From Ruegeria spongiae (lineage in GTDB: Bacteria > Pseudomonadota > Alphaproteobacteria > Rhodobacterales > Rhodobacteraceae), in assembly GCF_023502395.1 (NCBI RefSeq), contig NZ_JAMFMB010000005.1, forward strand, positions 105,699-169,698: a stretch of 64,000 nucleotides of DNA, written 5' to 3'. Positions 26,693 through 36,834 of this stretch are shown here, one piece after another; the first letter of the stretch is position 1; every line of letters starts with the position of its first letter. A program made the position numbers and the translations under genes. The notes beneath the pieces are model-generated. The model did no database searches, was not told where the DNA came from, and saw only the letters and a program-made list of their open reading frames with translations.

Positions 26693-28000
26693 ATGCCCAC
26701 CGAAATCCTGATGCCCGCCCTGTCCCCGACCATGGAGGAAGGCACGCTGGCAAAATGGCTGGTCAAGGAGGGCGATGCCGTGTCGTCCGGCGACCTGCTG
26801 GCCGAGATCGAAACCGACAAGGCCACGATGGAGTTCGAGGCGGTTGACGAAGGCATAATCGGCAAGATCCTCGTCCCCGACGGCAGCGAGGGCGTGAAGG
26901 TGAACACCGCCATCGCCGTATTGCTGGAAGAGGGCGAAAGCGCTGATGACATCGCCGCCAGCCCGGCCAAGGCACCGGAAGCCGCGCCAGCGGCTGACGC
27001 GGGCGACAAGGCGGCCCCCGCAGGGGGCTCCGCGGCGCCCGCCCCTGCCCCGGCCGCGTCCCAGACAAGTGATGGCACCCGCATCTTCGCCTCACCGCTG
27101 GCCCGCCGCATCGCCGCCCAGAAGGGCCTCGACCTCAGCCAGATCGGCGGCTCCGGCCCGCATGGCCACATCGTGAAAGCCGATGTGGAAGGGGCCAGCC
27201 CTTCGGCCACAAAACCTGCACCTGCTGCCGCTCCCGCCGCTGCTGCCCCTGCTGTAGCCCCGGCAAGCGGCCCCTCGACCGACATGGTCGCCCGCATGTA
27301 TGAGGGCCGCGAATATGAGGAAATCGCACTCGACGGCATGCGCAAGACCATTGCCGCGCGCCTCACCGAAGCGAAACAGTCGATCCCGCATTTCTACCTG
27401 CGCCGCGACATCAAGCTCGATGCACTACTCAAGTTCCGCAGCCAATTGAACAAGCAATTGGAATCGCGCGGCACCAAGCTCAGCGTCAACGACTTCATCA
27501 TCAAGGCGATGGCAAACGCGCTGCAACAAGTCCCCGAATGCAACGCGGTCTGGGCCGGAGACCGTGTCTTCCAGCTGAAGCCCTCCGACGTCGCCGTTGC
27601 CGTCGCGATCGAAGGTGGCCTGTTCACGCCGGTCCTGAAAGACGCCGACATGAAATCGCTCTCGGCGCTCTCGGCGGAAATGAAAGACCTCGCCGCCCGT
27701 GCCCGCGACCGCAAACTCGCGCCGCATGAATATCAGGGCGGCAGCTTTGCGATCTCCAATCTTGGCATGTTCGGTATCGACAATTTCGATGCCATCGTGA
27801 ACCCGCCCCATGCCGGTATTCTGGCGGTGGGAACGGGCGTCAAGAAACCGGTTGTCGGGGAGGACGGCGAATTGACCGTGGCCACCGTGATGTCGGTCAC
27901 CATGTCGGTCGATCACCGGGTCATCGACGGGGCGCTTGGTGCGCAACTGCTGCAAGCCATTGTCGATAATCTGGAAAACCCGATGATGATGCTGGCCTGA
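26693..28000 (+). CDS. pdhC: Dihydrolipoamide acetyltransferase (E2)
   Basis: 435 aa. One lipoyl domain (residues 1-80, [11 protein letters not shown]), linker, peripheral subunit-binding domain ([18 protein letters not shown]), a second Ala/Pro linker, then the catalytic domain with [14 protein letters not shown], whose His is catalytic. I chose ATG 26693 (MPTEIL), one base after the previous stop; a TTG at 26678 would add five residues. A terminator follows. Confidence 0.97.
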   Translation: MPTEILMPALSPTMEEGTLAKWLVKEGDAVSSGDLLAEIETDKATMEFEAVDEGIIGKILVPDGSEGVKVNTAIAVLLEEGESADDIAASPAKAPEAAPAADAGDKAAPAGGSAAPAPAPAASQTSDGTRIFASPLARRIAAQKGLDLSQIGGSGPHGHIVKADVEGASPSATKPAPAAAPAAAAPAVAPASGPSTDMVARMYEGREYEEIALDGMRKTIAARLTEAKQSIPHFYLRRDIKLDALLKFRSQLNKQLESRGTKLSVNDFIIKAMANALQQVPECNAVWAGDRVFQLKPSDVAVAVAIEGGLFTPVLKDADMKSLSALSAEMKDLAARARDRKLAPHEYQGGSFAISNLGMFGIDNFDAIVNPPHAGILAVGTGVKKPVVGEDGELTVATVMSVTMSVDHRVIDGALGAQLLQAIVDNLENPMMMLA

Positions 28001-28017
28001 AGCATCGCCAAACACAT

Positions 28018-28046
28018 AAAACGCCGCCGAAGCCCGGCGGCGTTTT
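28018..28046. terminator. Bidirectional terminator between pdhC and cysE
   Basis: AAAA-CGCCGCC-N7-GGCGGCG-TTTT, serving the convergent pdhC and cysE. Confidence 0.9.
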
Positions 28047-28080
28047 CAAGTCTTGAGCCCGGTTCAGCGGTGGCGTGCCA

Positions 28081-28890
28081 TCACAAGCCGGATCGAAACA
28101 TCTGGTTCATGCTGACCGCAGGCTGGTCGCAACCCGCTTCTCCGACAATCTTGGCCGGGATACCGGCAACCGTCTTGCAAGGCGGCACTTCGGACAGAAC
28201 CACCGACCCGGCGGCGATCCGGCTGCACCGGCCCACGCGTATATTGCCCAGCACCTTGGCGCCGGCACCGATCAGCACCCCGTCTTCGATCTTGGGGTGA
28301 CGGTCCTCTTCTTCCTTGCCGGTGCCCCCAAGGGTGACCGAATGCAGCATCGAGACATTATCTCCCACCACAGCCGTTTCACCGATCACGATTGAATGCG
28401 CATGGTCGATCATGATCCCCTTGCCGATCCGTGCGGCGGGATGAATGTCGATCCCGAAAATCTCGGATATCCGCATCTGGAAGAAATAGGACAGATCGTG
28501 CTGGCCCTGGTTCCACAACCAATGCGCGATGCGATAGCCCTGCATCGCCTGATAGCCTTTGAAATAGAGCACTGGCTGCAGCAAACGGTGGCAGGCGGGG
28601 TCACGCTCATACACCGCGACCAGATCGGCGCGCGCCGCCTCGACCAGTTCCGAAGATCTGGCATAAGCGTCATCCGCGATCTCGCGCAGGATCACCATCG
28701 ACATCTCGTTTGAGGCCAGTTTGGCCGCGATCCGATAAGACAGCGCTTTTTCCAACGACCGGTGGTGCAGGATACAGGCATGCACCAACCCCCCCATCAG
28801 GGGTTCGTCCCGCACTGCTTCCTCTGCCTCCTTGGTGATCTGATCCCAGACCGGATCGACAGGAGAAATATTTGCACGCGTTTCGGCCAT
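28081..28890 (-). CDS. cysE: Serine O-acetyltransferase
   Basis: 269 aa. CysE makes O-acetylserine from serine and acetyl-CoA for cysteine synthesis. Seen: N-terminal helical SATase part (PVWDQITKEAEEAVRDEP), FYF-like YFFQMRISEIFGIDIHPAARIGKG, catalytic HAHSIVIGET region with GDNVSMLHSVTLGGTGKE, and left-handed hexapeptide repeats. It is next to the GTA cluster, as in other Rhodobacterales. Confidence 0.96.
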   Translation of the reverse strand: MAETRANISPVDPVWDQITKEAEEAVRDEPLMGGLVHACILHHRSLEKALSYRIAAKLASNEMSMVILREIADDAYARSSELVEAARADLVAVYERDPACHRLLQPVLYFKGYQAMQGYRIAHWLWNQGQHDLSYFFQMRISEIFGIDIHPAARIGKGIMIDHAHSIVIGETAVVGDNVSMLHSVTLGGTGKEEEDRHPKIEDGVLIGAGAKVLGNIRVGRCSRIAAGSVVLSEVPPCKTVAGIPAKIVGEAGCDQPAVSMNQMFRSGL

Positions 28891-28998
28891 CGCTCTGCCT
28901 CCTAAATTGCGCAGTTCTTATATGTAGCGCAAAATGCGGCCTGCCGAAAGCGGTCCAGGTTCAATTTTCTGCCAACGCTCTGTAATCGTGACAGTCTT

Positions 28999-29295
28999 TC
29001 ACATGGCCCCTTTTGCGCCGCGATAGCGCATCACCGCCCGCAGGACCTCGATCACGCAGGCGCAGTAATCCGGGTCGTCAAAACCCGGCTCATCCGCAAG
29101 CCGGGTTTTGCGCGCCGCCGCCATCAGCGATCCGTTACCATATCGCGGGTGCAGCCGCCCGGTTTGCGCCACATGGGCAGCGGCTTCGGCGGCCTCCGCC
29201 ACCAGCCGGGCACCGGCCCGCCGGCGCGCGCCGGGTGCGACCGTCAGCAAGGCGCGCGCGGCATTGCTGACATCACCATGCAGAACCGGCAACAC
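28999..29295 (-). CDS. Small conserved protein at the end of the GTA cluster
   Basis: 98 aa, GTG start at 29293-29295, four bases after the gp15 stop, so probably cotranscribed with the GTA genes. Segments: ARRRAGARLVAEAAEAAAHV and HPRYGNGSLMAAA. I take it for the DUF7742-type protein often found at this position in Rhodobacterales; role unknown. Confidence 0.7.
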   Translation of the reverse strand: MLPVLHGDVSNAARALLTVAPGARRRAGARLVAEAAEAAAHVAQTGRLHPRYGNGSLMAAARKTRLADEPGFDDPDYCACVIEVLRAVMRYRGAKGAM

Positions 29296-29299
29296 CGGC

Positions 29300-32200
29300 T
29301 TACTGCCCCCAATTCAGGCCCGCAAATGGCCCCGACCCGAAACGCGCCGAAACCTGCGCCACCTCGATCCGCACACCGCTCTGTGTGTCGTCCTGCGCCT
29401 GCATGGCAGCGGTATAGACCCATTCCGGCGCGCCGAGCGTCGCCTCGCGCAGCACCGAACCACCCCGGAGAACCCGCAGCAGATAGGACTCGCTTTCCTC
29501 ACCCAATGGCACCTCCGGCGCGTCCCAACTGTCGCCATCGATCCGGGTGCGGCGAATCCAATTCAGCTTGTGGCCCTGGGCAACAGGATCAGCCCGCAGA
29601 TGCACCGGCGCATAGGGCCGCAACCCGTTGCCGTCAAAGGCTTCGACCCGATACAGGTATACGGGATCATCATAGCCACGCCCCGCAGGTCCGATCCTGA
29701 AATGACGCGCGATCCGGCGCTCGGAACTCGACAGACCCAGTTGCGTGACCGTGCGGTCGAGCAGCACAAAGACCGATCCCTCGGGCCAGACATCGCGCAT
29801 CAGCGCGTCACTGCCCAACTGCCCCCGCAGCCGGTTGCGCAACAGATAGGTCTCGGGTGCAATCAGTTCGGCTTCCGCGAACTGCAGCAGTTCCCAATTG
29901 CCGCTCGACCCGTCGCCGATTGCCGCCAGATTCGCGCCGTTCAGCAACGCCTCTGCGCCCCGCGACTCCAGTTCCCCGGAAATCAGCCGCACTTGCAGAT
30001 CCGCGCCGCGATCCCACAACCCGGGCCGCGCCCGGAACAGTGGGGTCTCTGTCCGCCCGATCACCGATTGCGCCGCGATGATCTCGCCCAATTCGTAATC
30101 CTCGTCACTGGACGACCGGTATACCGCGACCGAGCCCGGCCAGGGATCGGCCGCAACCGCCAGATAAGGCGCATGCGGCACCTCGTCCCCGGTCATCAAA
30201 GGCAGGTCCAGGAACATCGGCGTGACCGGCAAGGGCGGCGCAAAGGCGCGCAGCGCGGGCACATCCTCGGCCATTTCGGTGGTCTCATAAATGCCGGGCT
30301 CGACCCGCACCGCCTCGATCAGTTGCAGATCGGTCTGTTCGACCCGGTCCACGCGGTAGCGCGCCGTATTGCCGTCTGGTGCCGGCAATTGCACGACATC
30401 CCCCGCGCCCAGCGCCAATTTCGACGGTGGCAACGCAAACCGGGCCGTGTCGCGCGATACGCGTGCCTCGGCCAGCCAGCGTTCCACCGTCTGACGCCCT
30501 TCGGCGCGTGTCAGGGCGAGCGGTATCTCGCTTGTCGCCACTGCATGGGTCGCATCATCGGGCAGAATCGCCTCTTCCGAGATCGCATCGAAATCGCCGC
30601 CCGCTTGCACGAAGCGCAACCGCACCCGCCCGGTCATGTCCACCTCACCTTCGCGGCGCAATTCAACATCGCCGTCCAACTCGCCGCTCGCGGCAAACTG
30701 TTCGGGCAGGATTTTGATGGCCTGCTTGCCATCGCGTAGTCGGAAGACCAGCTTGCCGTCGCGCTCGATCGCATCGAAGCCGTAGCGCAGCATCAGAGGT
30801 TGCAACGCCGCGCGCGCGTCCTCGACCTGATCCAGCACATAGCCGCGCACCACGCCCCAGAGTTCCGAGACATCCAGATCGTCCACCAGATTGGACGCGC
30901 GACAAATCTCGGACACAACAGATGCCAGCGACCTGTTGCTCACCCGCCCGTTCAGCCAATGCCCGCGCGCATAGTTGCCACCATCGCTCCATTGCTCACG
31001 ATTATTGGGGAAGACCGGGAATGGCCGGGCGTCCCAAGCCCAGACATAGGCATTCGCCATGTCGATCATGCGCCCGTCATAGTCACTTGCGACAGGATTG
31101 TGCTGAGGCTGCGCCCAATAGCCAAGAACCGCCTTCAGATACTGCATTTGAACAAAGTCGTCGCGCAAACCGTTGGAATGGTGTGGCAATCTGGATTCAG
31201 AGGATTTCGGATCCAGAAACTTGTTGGGTTGGTTCGGACCCTTGTCGATGGCCGCGCAGCCCAGCTCGGTGAACCAGAACGGTTTTGACCCCGGCACCCA
31301 GTCGGTTGGCTGCGCCTGCCGAACCCCGCCGATCCGCTCGAAATGGCGCTGCAACCACCAGTTCCGCAAATCCTTGTAGCGCCAGACCCACGGCTCGTCA
31401 TGATCGCCATCTGTGATCGGCGTGCGGACCTGCGCCGCCCGTGCCTCGGATGAGGCATAATACCAATCAAACCCCTCGCCGCCCTCGATATTCGACTGCA
31501 AATAACCGATGTCATAAATCGAGTTTGTCCCCGCCTGCGCGTCCAGGTGGTCATCCTCGTCGCGCCAGTCGGCCATCGGCATGTAGTTGTCGATCCCGAT
31601 GAAGTCGATGTTTTCATCCGCCCAGAGCGGGTCCAGATGGAAATACCGATCACCGGGCGCATCGCCCGGCTGATAGCCGAAATACTCCGACCAGTCCGCC
31701 GCATAGCTTATCTTTGTATCAGGCCCCAGAATCGCGCGCGCATCCGCCGCCAACTGCCGCAGCGCGTCAACCGCGGGAAAGCCGTTCGCGCCTCGGATCT
31801 GGGTCAGCCCCCGCATTTCAGAACCGATGCAGAACGCCGAAACACCCCCCGCCGCCGCACATAGCGCCGCGTAATGCAGGATGAACCGGCGAAAGCTCCA
31901 TTCCTGCGGGCCGCTGTAAGACACACGGCCCGAGGCGATCTGGAAATGCGACCTTTGGGCGGTTCCAAAGAACGCAGCCACCTCGTCATCCGCCGCCGCC
32001 GTCTTGTCCGGGCTGCCCGCACGGCCCGGAGCCTCGCTCAGCGTGATCCGCCCGCGCCAGGGCAGAACAGGCTGGCTTTCGGCCTCGCTCCAGGGGTCGG
32101 ACAACGCGTTACTCTCATCCTGATCCATCAGGATGAAAGGATAGAACATCACCCGTTTTCCCTGCGCTTGCAGATGCTTAATCGCCTCAACCACAGAATC

Positions 32201-33241
32201 ATCCGCCGGGGTGCCGCCATAAATCGGCTCACCATCCTTGCGCGGCACTTCGGCCACCCCGGACCGGCCCGTGTCGGACACGCGCCACGGCATGTTGGCT
32301 CCGTCGATCTCGCGCCGCTCGATCTTGGGTTCGACCCGGCATTCACCGCAGCGCAGGTCGCCGCCGAACCAGGACACCACCAATGAGACGGCACCGCATG
32401 CCGGAACCTCTTCGCGCAAGGCTTTCATGGATTGTACGAAATCGGTCCGCCCGGTCGGCGAATGGACATTTGCCGCCCAATGCTGCCCCCAACCCTTGCT
32501 GTAGTTGACCTGCCTTGTGGCCAGCGAGTATTCCCCGGTCCCCGGCACAATCGCCACCGCGCGCACGGCCTGGCCCAGGTCCTCGCGAAAATCCTCGGCC
32601 TCCGCCTGCGCCGGTCGCACCACCTCGAACGAAAATTGCGGCACCCGATTGCCGAACTGGCCCAGAGGCAGGTTCTCCATCACCACATATGCGGTGCCTC
32701 GATAGGCAGGCACCGCGCCGGTGCCTTCGACCGCCTCCATCGTCGGGTCAGGCAATTGATCGGCGCTGCCGGTATAGACGCGCATGTTCAGCCGGTCATG
32801 CTCGATTTCTTCGCCATCGACCCAGACGCGCCCAACCGACGCGATCTCTCCTTCGCACAGCGCCAGTGCCAGCGACACCGAGTAGCTGTATTCGGTCACT
32901 TTCGGTTCCGGTGGTTTGGGCGCGCCCTTGCCGCCGCCTCCGCCACCGCTGGTTGAGACATGTTCGCGGAACTGCGAGGCCCAGATCATCTGTCCGGCGA
33001 TCCGCATCCTGCCATGCAGCCGCGAAACCACCGCACCCTCACCCGATTGAGTCAAACGAAACCGGTCCACCTTGCCGGTCTCGACCGGTTCGGCGCCCTG
33101 CCCCAGCAATCGGTTGTCGATAAGTCTGCCAACCGTCGCGCCAACCGCGCGCCCAATCGCCACCGAGGACAGGCCCGCAAAGGTGCCCCCGATGGACCCG
33201 CCAATGGCCGCTCCGGCCGCAGATAGGACGATCGTCGCCAT
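29300..33241 (-). CDS. GTA baseplate/host-specificity protein (gp15)
   Basis: 1313 aa, the largest GTA structural protein. N-terminal alanine/glycine-rich part (GAAIGGSIGGTFAGL), a GGGGGGKGAPKPPEPKV linker, a central TIM-barrel-like GTA domain (about 400-760, VSAFCIGSEMRGLTQI, IDFIGIDNYMPMADW, WFTELGCAAIDKGPNQPN), and C-terminal tail-hub-like domains. I chose ATG 33239-33241, overlapping the gp14 stop. It belongs to the baseplate of the particle. The TIM barrel may hydrolyse cell-wall sugar; this is inferred from fold. Confidence 0.94.
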   Translation of the reverse strand: MATIVLSAAGAAIGGSIGGTFAGLSSVAIGRAVGATVGRLIDNRLLGQGAEPVETGKVDRFRLTQSGEGAVVSRLHGRMRIAGQMIWASQFREHVSTSGGGGGGKGAPKPPEPKVTEYSYSVSLALALCEGEIASVGRVWVDGEEIEHDRLNMRVYTGSADQLPDPTMEAVEGTGAVPAYRGTAYVVMENLPLGQFGNRVPQFSFEVVRPAQAEAEDFREDLGQAVRAVAIVPGTGEYSLATRQVNYSKGWGQHWAANVHSPTGRTDFVQSMKALREEVPACGAVSLVVSWFGGDLRCGECRVEPKIERREIDGANMPWRVSDTGRSGVAEVPRKDGEPIYGGTPADDSVVEAIKHLQAQGKRVMFYPFILMDQDESNALSDPWSEAESQPVLPWRGRITLSEAPGRAGSPDKTAAADDEVAAFFGTAQRSHFQIASGRVSYSGPQEWSFRRFILHYAALCAAAGGVSAFCIGSEMRGLTQIRGANGFPAVDALRQLAADARAILGPDTKISYAADWSEYFGYQPGDAPGDRYFHLDPLWADENIDFIGIDNYMPMADWRDEDDHLDAQAGTNSIYDIGYLQSNIEGGEGFDWYYASSEARAAQVRTPITDGDHDEPWVWRYKDLRNWWLQRHFERIGGVRQAQPTDWVPGSKPFWFTELGCAAIDKGPNQPNKFLDPKSSESRLPHHSNGLRDDFVQMQYLKAVLGYWAQPQHNPVASDYDGRMIDMANAYVWAWDARPFPVFPNNREQWSDGGNYARGHWLNGRVSNRSLASVVSEICRASNLVDDLDVSELWGVVRGYVLDQVEDARAALQPLMLRYGFDAIERDGKLVFRLRDGKQAIKILPEQFAASGELDGDVELRREGEVDMTGRVRLRFVQAGGDFDAISEEAILPDDATHAVATSEIPLALTRAEGRQTVERWLAEARVSRDTARFALPPSKLALGAGDVVQLPAPDGNTARYRVDRVEQTDLQLIEAVRVEPGIYETTEMAEDVPALRAFAPPLPVTPMFLDLPLMTGDEVPHAPYLAVAADPWPGSVAVYRSSSDEDYELGEIIAAQSVIGRTETPLFRARPGLWDRGADLQVRLISGELESRGAEALLNGANLAAIGDGSSGNWELLQFAEAELIAPETYLLRNRLRGQLGSDALMRDVWPEGSVFVLLDRTVTQLGLSSSERRIARHFRIGPAGRGYDDPVYLYRVEAFDGNGLRPYAPVHLRADPVAQGHKLNWIRRTRIDGDSWDAPEVPLGEESESYLLRVLRGGSVLREATLGAPEWVYTAAMQAQDDTQSGVRIEVAQVSARFGSGPFAGLNWGQ

Positions 33242-33687
33242 CACTTCACCTCCACAGGAAATTCAAACCGGGCCACCACCTTGCGCCGCCAGGGCGCGCT
33301 CAGCGCGCTCTCCACCACCCCATGCCCGGAATAGGAATGGATGAAGCGGGGCACAGGCCCCAGCTCGGACAGGATGCCCACATGTTTCGCCACTGACCCC
33401 GACCGCATCCGGAACAGCAGCACCTCACCGGGCAACCAAGGCCCCGTCTCACAGGGGATCAGGTGGCGGCGCGCTGCCGCCCACATCCGTTCCTCACCCT
33501 GCGGCTCGGACCAGTCCATGCTGTATGCCGGGGCTGTCTCGGGTTCAGCACCATAGCACTCGCGCCAGACGCCGCGGATCAGCCCCAGACAATCGCACCC
33601 GGCACCACGAGCGGCGGCCTGATGCCGATAGGGTGTACCCAGCCAACCCCGCGCAACCCGCACGATTTCTGTTCCACGCGCACTCAC
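33241..33687 (-). CDS. GTA NlpC/P60 cell-wall peptidase (gp14)
   Basis: 148 aa from GTG 33685-33687, which overlaps the gp13 stop as GTGA. NlpC/P60 features are GTPYRHQAAARGAGCDCLGL with the catalytic Cys, and AKHVGILSE with the catalytic His. The frame extends to 33882, but the upstream part runs inside gp13. It probably opens the recipient cell wall during DNA injection. Confidence 0.92.
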   Translation of the reverse strand: MSARGTEIVRVARGWLGTPYRHQAAARGAGCDCLGLIRGVWRECYGAEPETAPAYSMDWSEPQGEERMWAAARRHLIPCETGPWLPGEVLLFRMRSGSVAKHVGILSELGPVPRFIHSYSGHGVVESALSAPWRRKVVARFEFPVEVK

Positions 33688-34571
33688 CTGCGGCTCCCGC
33701 CCTTGTTCGAGCCCGAGCGTTTCGGCACTGCCATCAACCAGTCCTCGCCCGGCAGATCCGGGAAACCCTGAAAGTTGAGCAGATTGTTGAACTTCATCCG
33801 GCATGTTTCCATCCGCTTGTCGCATCCCGCCACAAGCCGCACCCGGTCGCCCGATGCCACTGCAGCGCGCAATGGCTCCCACAGCTCGATCTGGCGGTGA
33901 CCGTTGCGAATGCGGTCCGTCTTGATCGTGCCCCAGAGCCCCTTGGCAGCGCCGTCAAGAACGTCCAGCCTGCCCCTTTCAAACCAGGCCGGGGCAAACC
34001 CCGGCAATTCACCCCACCGGAACTTCACACCTTCTTCTATCTCAACCACCTCCAACGCGGTGGCATAGCCCGCCTTGTCGAGATCGAACCCGCAAGAGCG
34101 ATCCCCCAGAACCGCCGTACACGGCTTCTGAAAGACCCGCCCCAAAGGACGGTTCAGCTGGTCGGTCAAGCCGCGCAGCTCGGCCTGAAACGCACCGCCT
34201 GCCTGGCGCAGCTCGCCCAGCGCGCCACGAAACTGCATCAAGCGCATCTGAGGATTTGCCCAGTTCACCAGCCAGGCGGTCACTTCGGCCCCGTCATAGC
34301 GGCCTGCCTCGATGTCCTCGGCCCGGATCGAGGCATCGCTCAACGCGCCCACCGCCTCGGAATTGTCCACCGACAGTCCCGTGCCCTGCTGCAGGGCTGC
34401 GGCCGTCAGGCCGGTATCAGCCCGGAACTGCAGCCCGTCGAACTCCAGATCGCAATCGTGGTCGGTGAACCCGTGCCGCGTGCCGTCCTTGCGCCGGATC
34501 TCCCAACAGCGGCTGAGGGTGGTCAGCCCACTCTCCAGATGATCCTGCAACTCTTCTGTCAGACCCGCCAT
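33684..34571 (-). CDS. GTA gp13 tail/baseplate protein (DUF2163)
   Basis: 295 aa with the DUF2163/BR0599-type pattern, for example CWEIRRKDGTRHGFTDHD and the CDKRMETC cysteine pair near the C-terminus. The ATG at 34569-34571 overlaps the gp12 stop (TGATG). Cysteines at CTAVLGDRSCGFD suggest an iron-sulfur or zinc site. Part of the GTA baseplate by gene order. Confidence 0.9.
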   Translation of the reverse strand: MAGLTEELQDHLESGLTTLSRCWEIRRKDGTRHGFTDHDCDLEFDGLQFRADTGLTAAALQQGTGLSVDNSEAVGALSDASIRAEDIEAGRYDGAEVTAWLVNWANPQMRLMQFRGALGELRQAGGAFQAELRGLTDQLNRPLGRVFQKPCTAVLGDRSCGFDLDKAGYATALEVVEIEEGVKFRWGELPGFAPAWFERGRLDVLDGAAKGLWGTIKTDRIRNGHRQIELWEPLRAAVASGDRVRLVAGCDKRMETCRMKFNNLLNFQGFPDLPGEDWLMAVPKRSGSNKGGSRR

Positions 34572-35206
34572 CACACCCGAACCTCCACCACTGGTACATT
34601 CGGCACATCGCCTGCCTGAAAGCTCGCCACGCTGGTCTGGATACGGTCGGTGTCGAACCGCACCGGAACGTCGAACTCGAACCCGGCGGTGATCTGCGTC
34701 TCTGCCGCAGGCGCGACAGCAAAACTCACCAGACCCGAGGTTTCGTCGATCTCGAAATCCACCCCCTCGCGCTGCTCGTCCTGCTCGATGCCGACCCGAA
34801 CGCTGCCGCGCACCGGTTTCAGGATGGGCCTTTCATAGGTGAATTCACCCGAGCGATAGAGCTTGGCCAGACGGAACGTGCGCAGCGCGCCATCGCCGAC
34901 ACCAATCACCTGATCGCCATAGGACACCTCTGCCGACGACGATGCCGACTTGAAGTCCGACCAATCCTTCCAGCGAAAGCCGCACAGCTGCCCACGCCGC
35001 GCCTCGAAGAACGCAATCAGCGTCTCGACATCGTCAAGCGACCGCATCCCCAGCCCGGCATCATACCGCCGGCGCGAATGCGCCCAGGGCGAGTTGCGCT
35101 CTTCGAACCCGTTGGCCAGCGTGACCACATCGGTCCGCCTCTCAGGCCCGCCCACCGAGCCGAAGCTCAGCGAGGCGGGAAACCGTACCTCGTGAAAGTT
35201 GACCAT
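34571..35206 (-). CDS. GTA gp12 distal tail protein (DUF2460)
   Basis: 211 aa, beginning FHEVRFPASLSFGSVGG with SPWAHSRRRYDAG and FWRWKDW-like GFRWKDWSDFK, the DUF2460 pattern. Located between the tape measure and gp13 as in the Rhodobacter GTA. Confidence 0.9.
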   Translation of the reverse strand: MVNFHEVRFPASLSFGSVGGPERRTDVVTLANGFEERNSPWAHSRRRYDAGLGMRSLDDVETLIAFFEARRGQLCGFRWKDWSDFKSASSSAEVSYGDQVIGVGDGALRTFRLAKLYRSGEFTYERPILKPVRGSVRVGIEQDEQREGVDFEIDETSGLVSFAVAPAAETQITAGFEFDVPVRFDTDRIQTSVASFQAGDVPNVPVVEVRV

Positions 35207-35218
35207 GACTGCTCTCCC

Positions 35219-35881
35219 CTAGCGATTGCGATTGCCCTGGCTCAGTGCGCGGCCCATCTGCGCCGCGATCTGGCCCTGGCTGCGCCGGAAGCTCTGGGCA
35301 TCCGGCGTCGAAATGTTCATGACGACATTCACCGACCGACCGCCACCCGACTGGCGCACGCCCAGCTTGCCGTCGGCACCGCGCGCCAGCGGCATGATCG
35401 CCTCAGGCCCGGCCTCGCCCATCAGCCCCATGCCACCGCGCATCGGAAAATTAACCGGCCCGGACACCACGCCACCATTGGCAAAAGGCATCACCCGGCC
35501 CTGCGCGAACCCTGCCCCATTCGCAAATGGCAAGATGCCCGACATGATATTGCCAACCCCATCCGCCAGCAGCCCCCCAACATGGTTGGTCACAGGCTTG
35601 ATCGCTGCCGAATAGGCCGTCTGGATCATCGAGTCCCGGATGGTCGAGAACGCATCCGACAGCTTCATCCCGTCGAACACCATCCCGTCAAAGGCCCGGC
35701 GCAGCCCCTTGGACATGCCGCGCTCCAGCGTTTCGACATCCTTGCCGGTCGCGGCAAGCGCAGACCGCACCCGCCGCAGCTCGGTGTCAAAACCTGCGGC
35801 CATCGCCGCCGTGCTGCCAAGCGTTTCGCCCAGCGCCTCTCCGCTTTCCTGCAGATCAGAAATTCCGTCGCTATCCGTCAT
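35219..35881 (-). CDS. GTA gp11 tail tape measure protein
   Basis: 220 aa, very short for a tape measure, matching the short tail of GTAs. N-terminal helical segment (LQESGEALGETLGSTAAM), then Gly-rich VMPFANGGVVSGP and GEAGPEAIMPLARGADGKLGV, typical of the C-terminus of tape measure proteins. The start overlaps the end of the previous gene by 11 bases. Confidence 0.88.
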   Translation of the reverse strand: MTDSDGISDLQESGEALGETLGSTAAMAAGFDTELRRVRSALAATGKDVETLERGMSKGLRRAFDGMVFDGMKLSDAFSTIRDSMIQTAYSAAIKPVTNHVGGLLADGVGNIMSGILPFANGAGFAQGRVMPFANGGVVSGPVNFPMRGGMGLMGEAGPEAIMPLARGADGKLGVRQSGGGRSVNVVMNISTPDAQSFRRSQGQIAAQMGRALSQGNRNR

Positions 35882-36077
35882 CATCCTCTCCATTCCCGGC
35901 ATCCGGATAGGCCGCAAGCAGCGCATCCAACCCCGTCCTGTCCAAAGGTCGCCCCGCCGCCGCCTGTCCCAGCATCAACCGCAGTTCCGCCGGTGTCAGT
36001 TGCCAGAACGCTTGCGGAGACAGGCGCAGCCCTTGCATCCCAGCCCGCATCAGATCGGGCCAGTCGAACCCGCTCAT
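35871..36077 (-). CDS. GTA gp10.1 tail assembly chaperone-like protein
   Basis: 68 aa (MSGFDWPDLMRAGMQGL), matching the small rcc01693-like protein between gp10 and the tape measure. WPDLMRAGMQGLRLSPQAFW and TPAELRLMLG fit the family. It overlaps both neighbours (11 bases with gp11, 4 with gp10), so the three are coupled. Confidence 0.8.
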   Translation of the reverse strand: MSGFDWPDLMRAGMQGLRLSPQAFWQLTPAELRLMLGQAAAGRPLDRTGLDALLAAYPDAGNGEDDDG

Positions 36078-36394
36078 GTCTCGCCCGGCACCATGAAGGC
36101 CCGCGCGATCAACTCTGCCGCCGCCCTGGCCGCCCCCATGGGGCCGCCAGCGATCTCGGCCCGCAGCAGATCAGCAGAGGTCACATCCGCACCCCCGCCG
36201 CGCAGCCCCGCCACGATCAGTGCCAGCACATCGCGGCCTGAAAACGCGCCGCCCTCAAAGCGTTGCACCAGATCCACCAGCGAGCCGCTTTCCAGCGTGG
36301 CCTCAAGCTCGGCCAGCGCTCCCAGTGTCAGCTTCAGCACCCGCCGCTCGCCATCGATCTCAATGGCCACTTCGCCCGCCCACGGATTGGCCAT
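36074..36394 (-). CDS. GTA gp10 tail chaperone-like protein
   Basis: 106 aa. LKLTLGALAELEATLESGSLV and RDVLALIVAGLRGGG fit the GTA gp10/tail-completion family. ANPWAGEVAIEIDGERR opens the protein. It follows gp9 by three bases. Confidence 0.82.
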   Translation of the reverse strand: MANPWAGEVAIEIDGERRVLKLTLGALAELEATLESGSLVDLVQRFEGGAFSGRDVLALIVAGLRGGGADVTSADLLRAEIAGGPMGAARAAAELIARAFMVPGET

Positions 36395-36397
36395 GTC

Positions 36398-36811
36398 TCA
36401 GAGCGCCGTAAAGCTCAGCGCCCCGGCGCTGGCCATCGACATCTCATAGGTGGCCTCGCCATTATGGCTGCCGGCATATTCGATCGAGGTCCCCTGAAAC
36501 GGCCCCTCGACAATGCCAAAATCGGGGATGATCACCTGAAACTCGGGCGTCTCACCGTCGAAAAACAATTGCCGCGCCCGCTCATCGGTATTGGCGTCCT
36601 TGAACACGCCCGAACCCGAGATCGCCGCCGATTTCACTCCGGCCCCCGACAACAGCTCGCGCCAGCCACCCTGGCTTTCCAGACTGGTCACATCGACGCT
36701 CTCGGCGTTGAAACTCACCCGCGTGGCGCGCAGCCCCGCAATCGTTTCGAACAGACCACCGCCATTCATATCCACTTTGACCAACAGGTCCTTGCCGTTC
36801 TGAGCACCCAT
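36398..36811 (-). CDS. GTA gp9 major tail protein
   Basis: 137 aa from ATG 36809-36811, preceded by GGAGG. Sequence starts MGAQNGKDLLVKVDMNGGG, with RATRVSFNAESVDVTS and a beta-rich C-terminus typical of tail tube proteins. An upstream extension to 36928 lies in gp8 and is ignored. Confidence 0.9.
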   Translation of the reverse strand: MGAQNGKDLLVKVDMNGGGLFETIAGLRATRVSFNAESVDVTSLESQGGWRELLSGAGVKSAAISGSGVFKDANTDERARQLFFDGETPEFQVIIPDFGIVEGPFQGTSIEYAGSHNGEATYEMSMASAGALSFTAL

Positions 36812-36834
36812 ATCCGTGCCTCCAAAGCTAAAGT

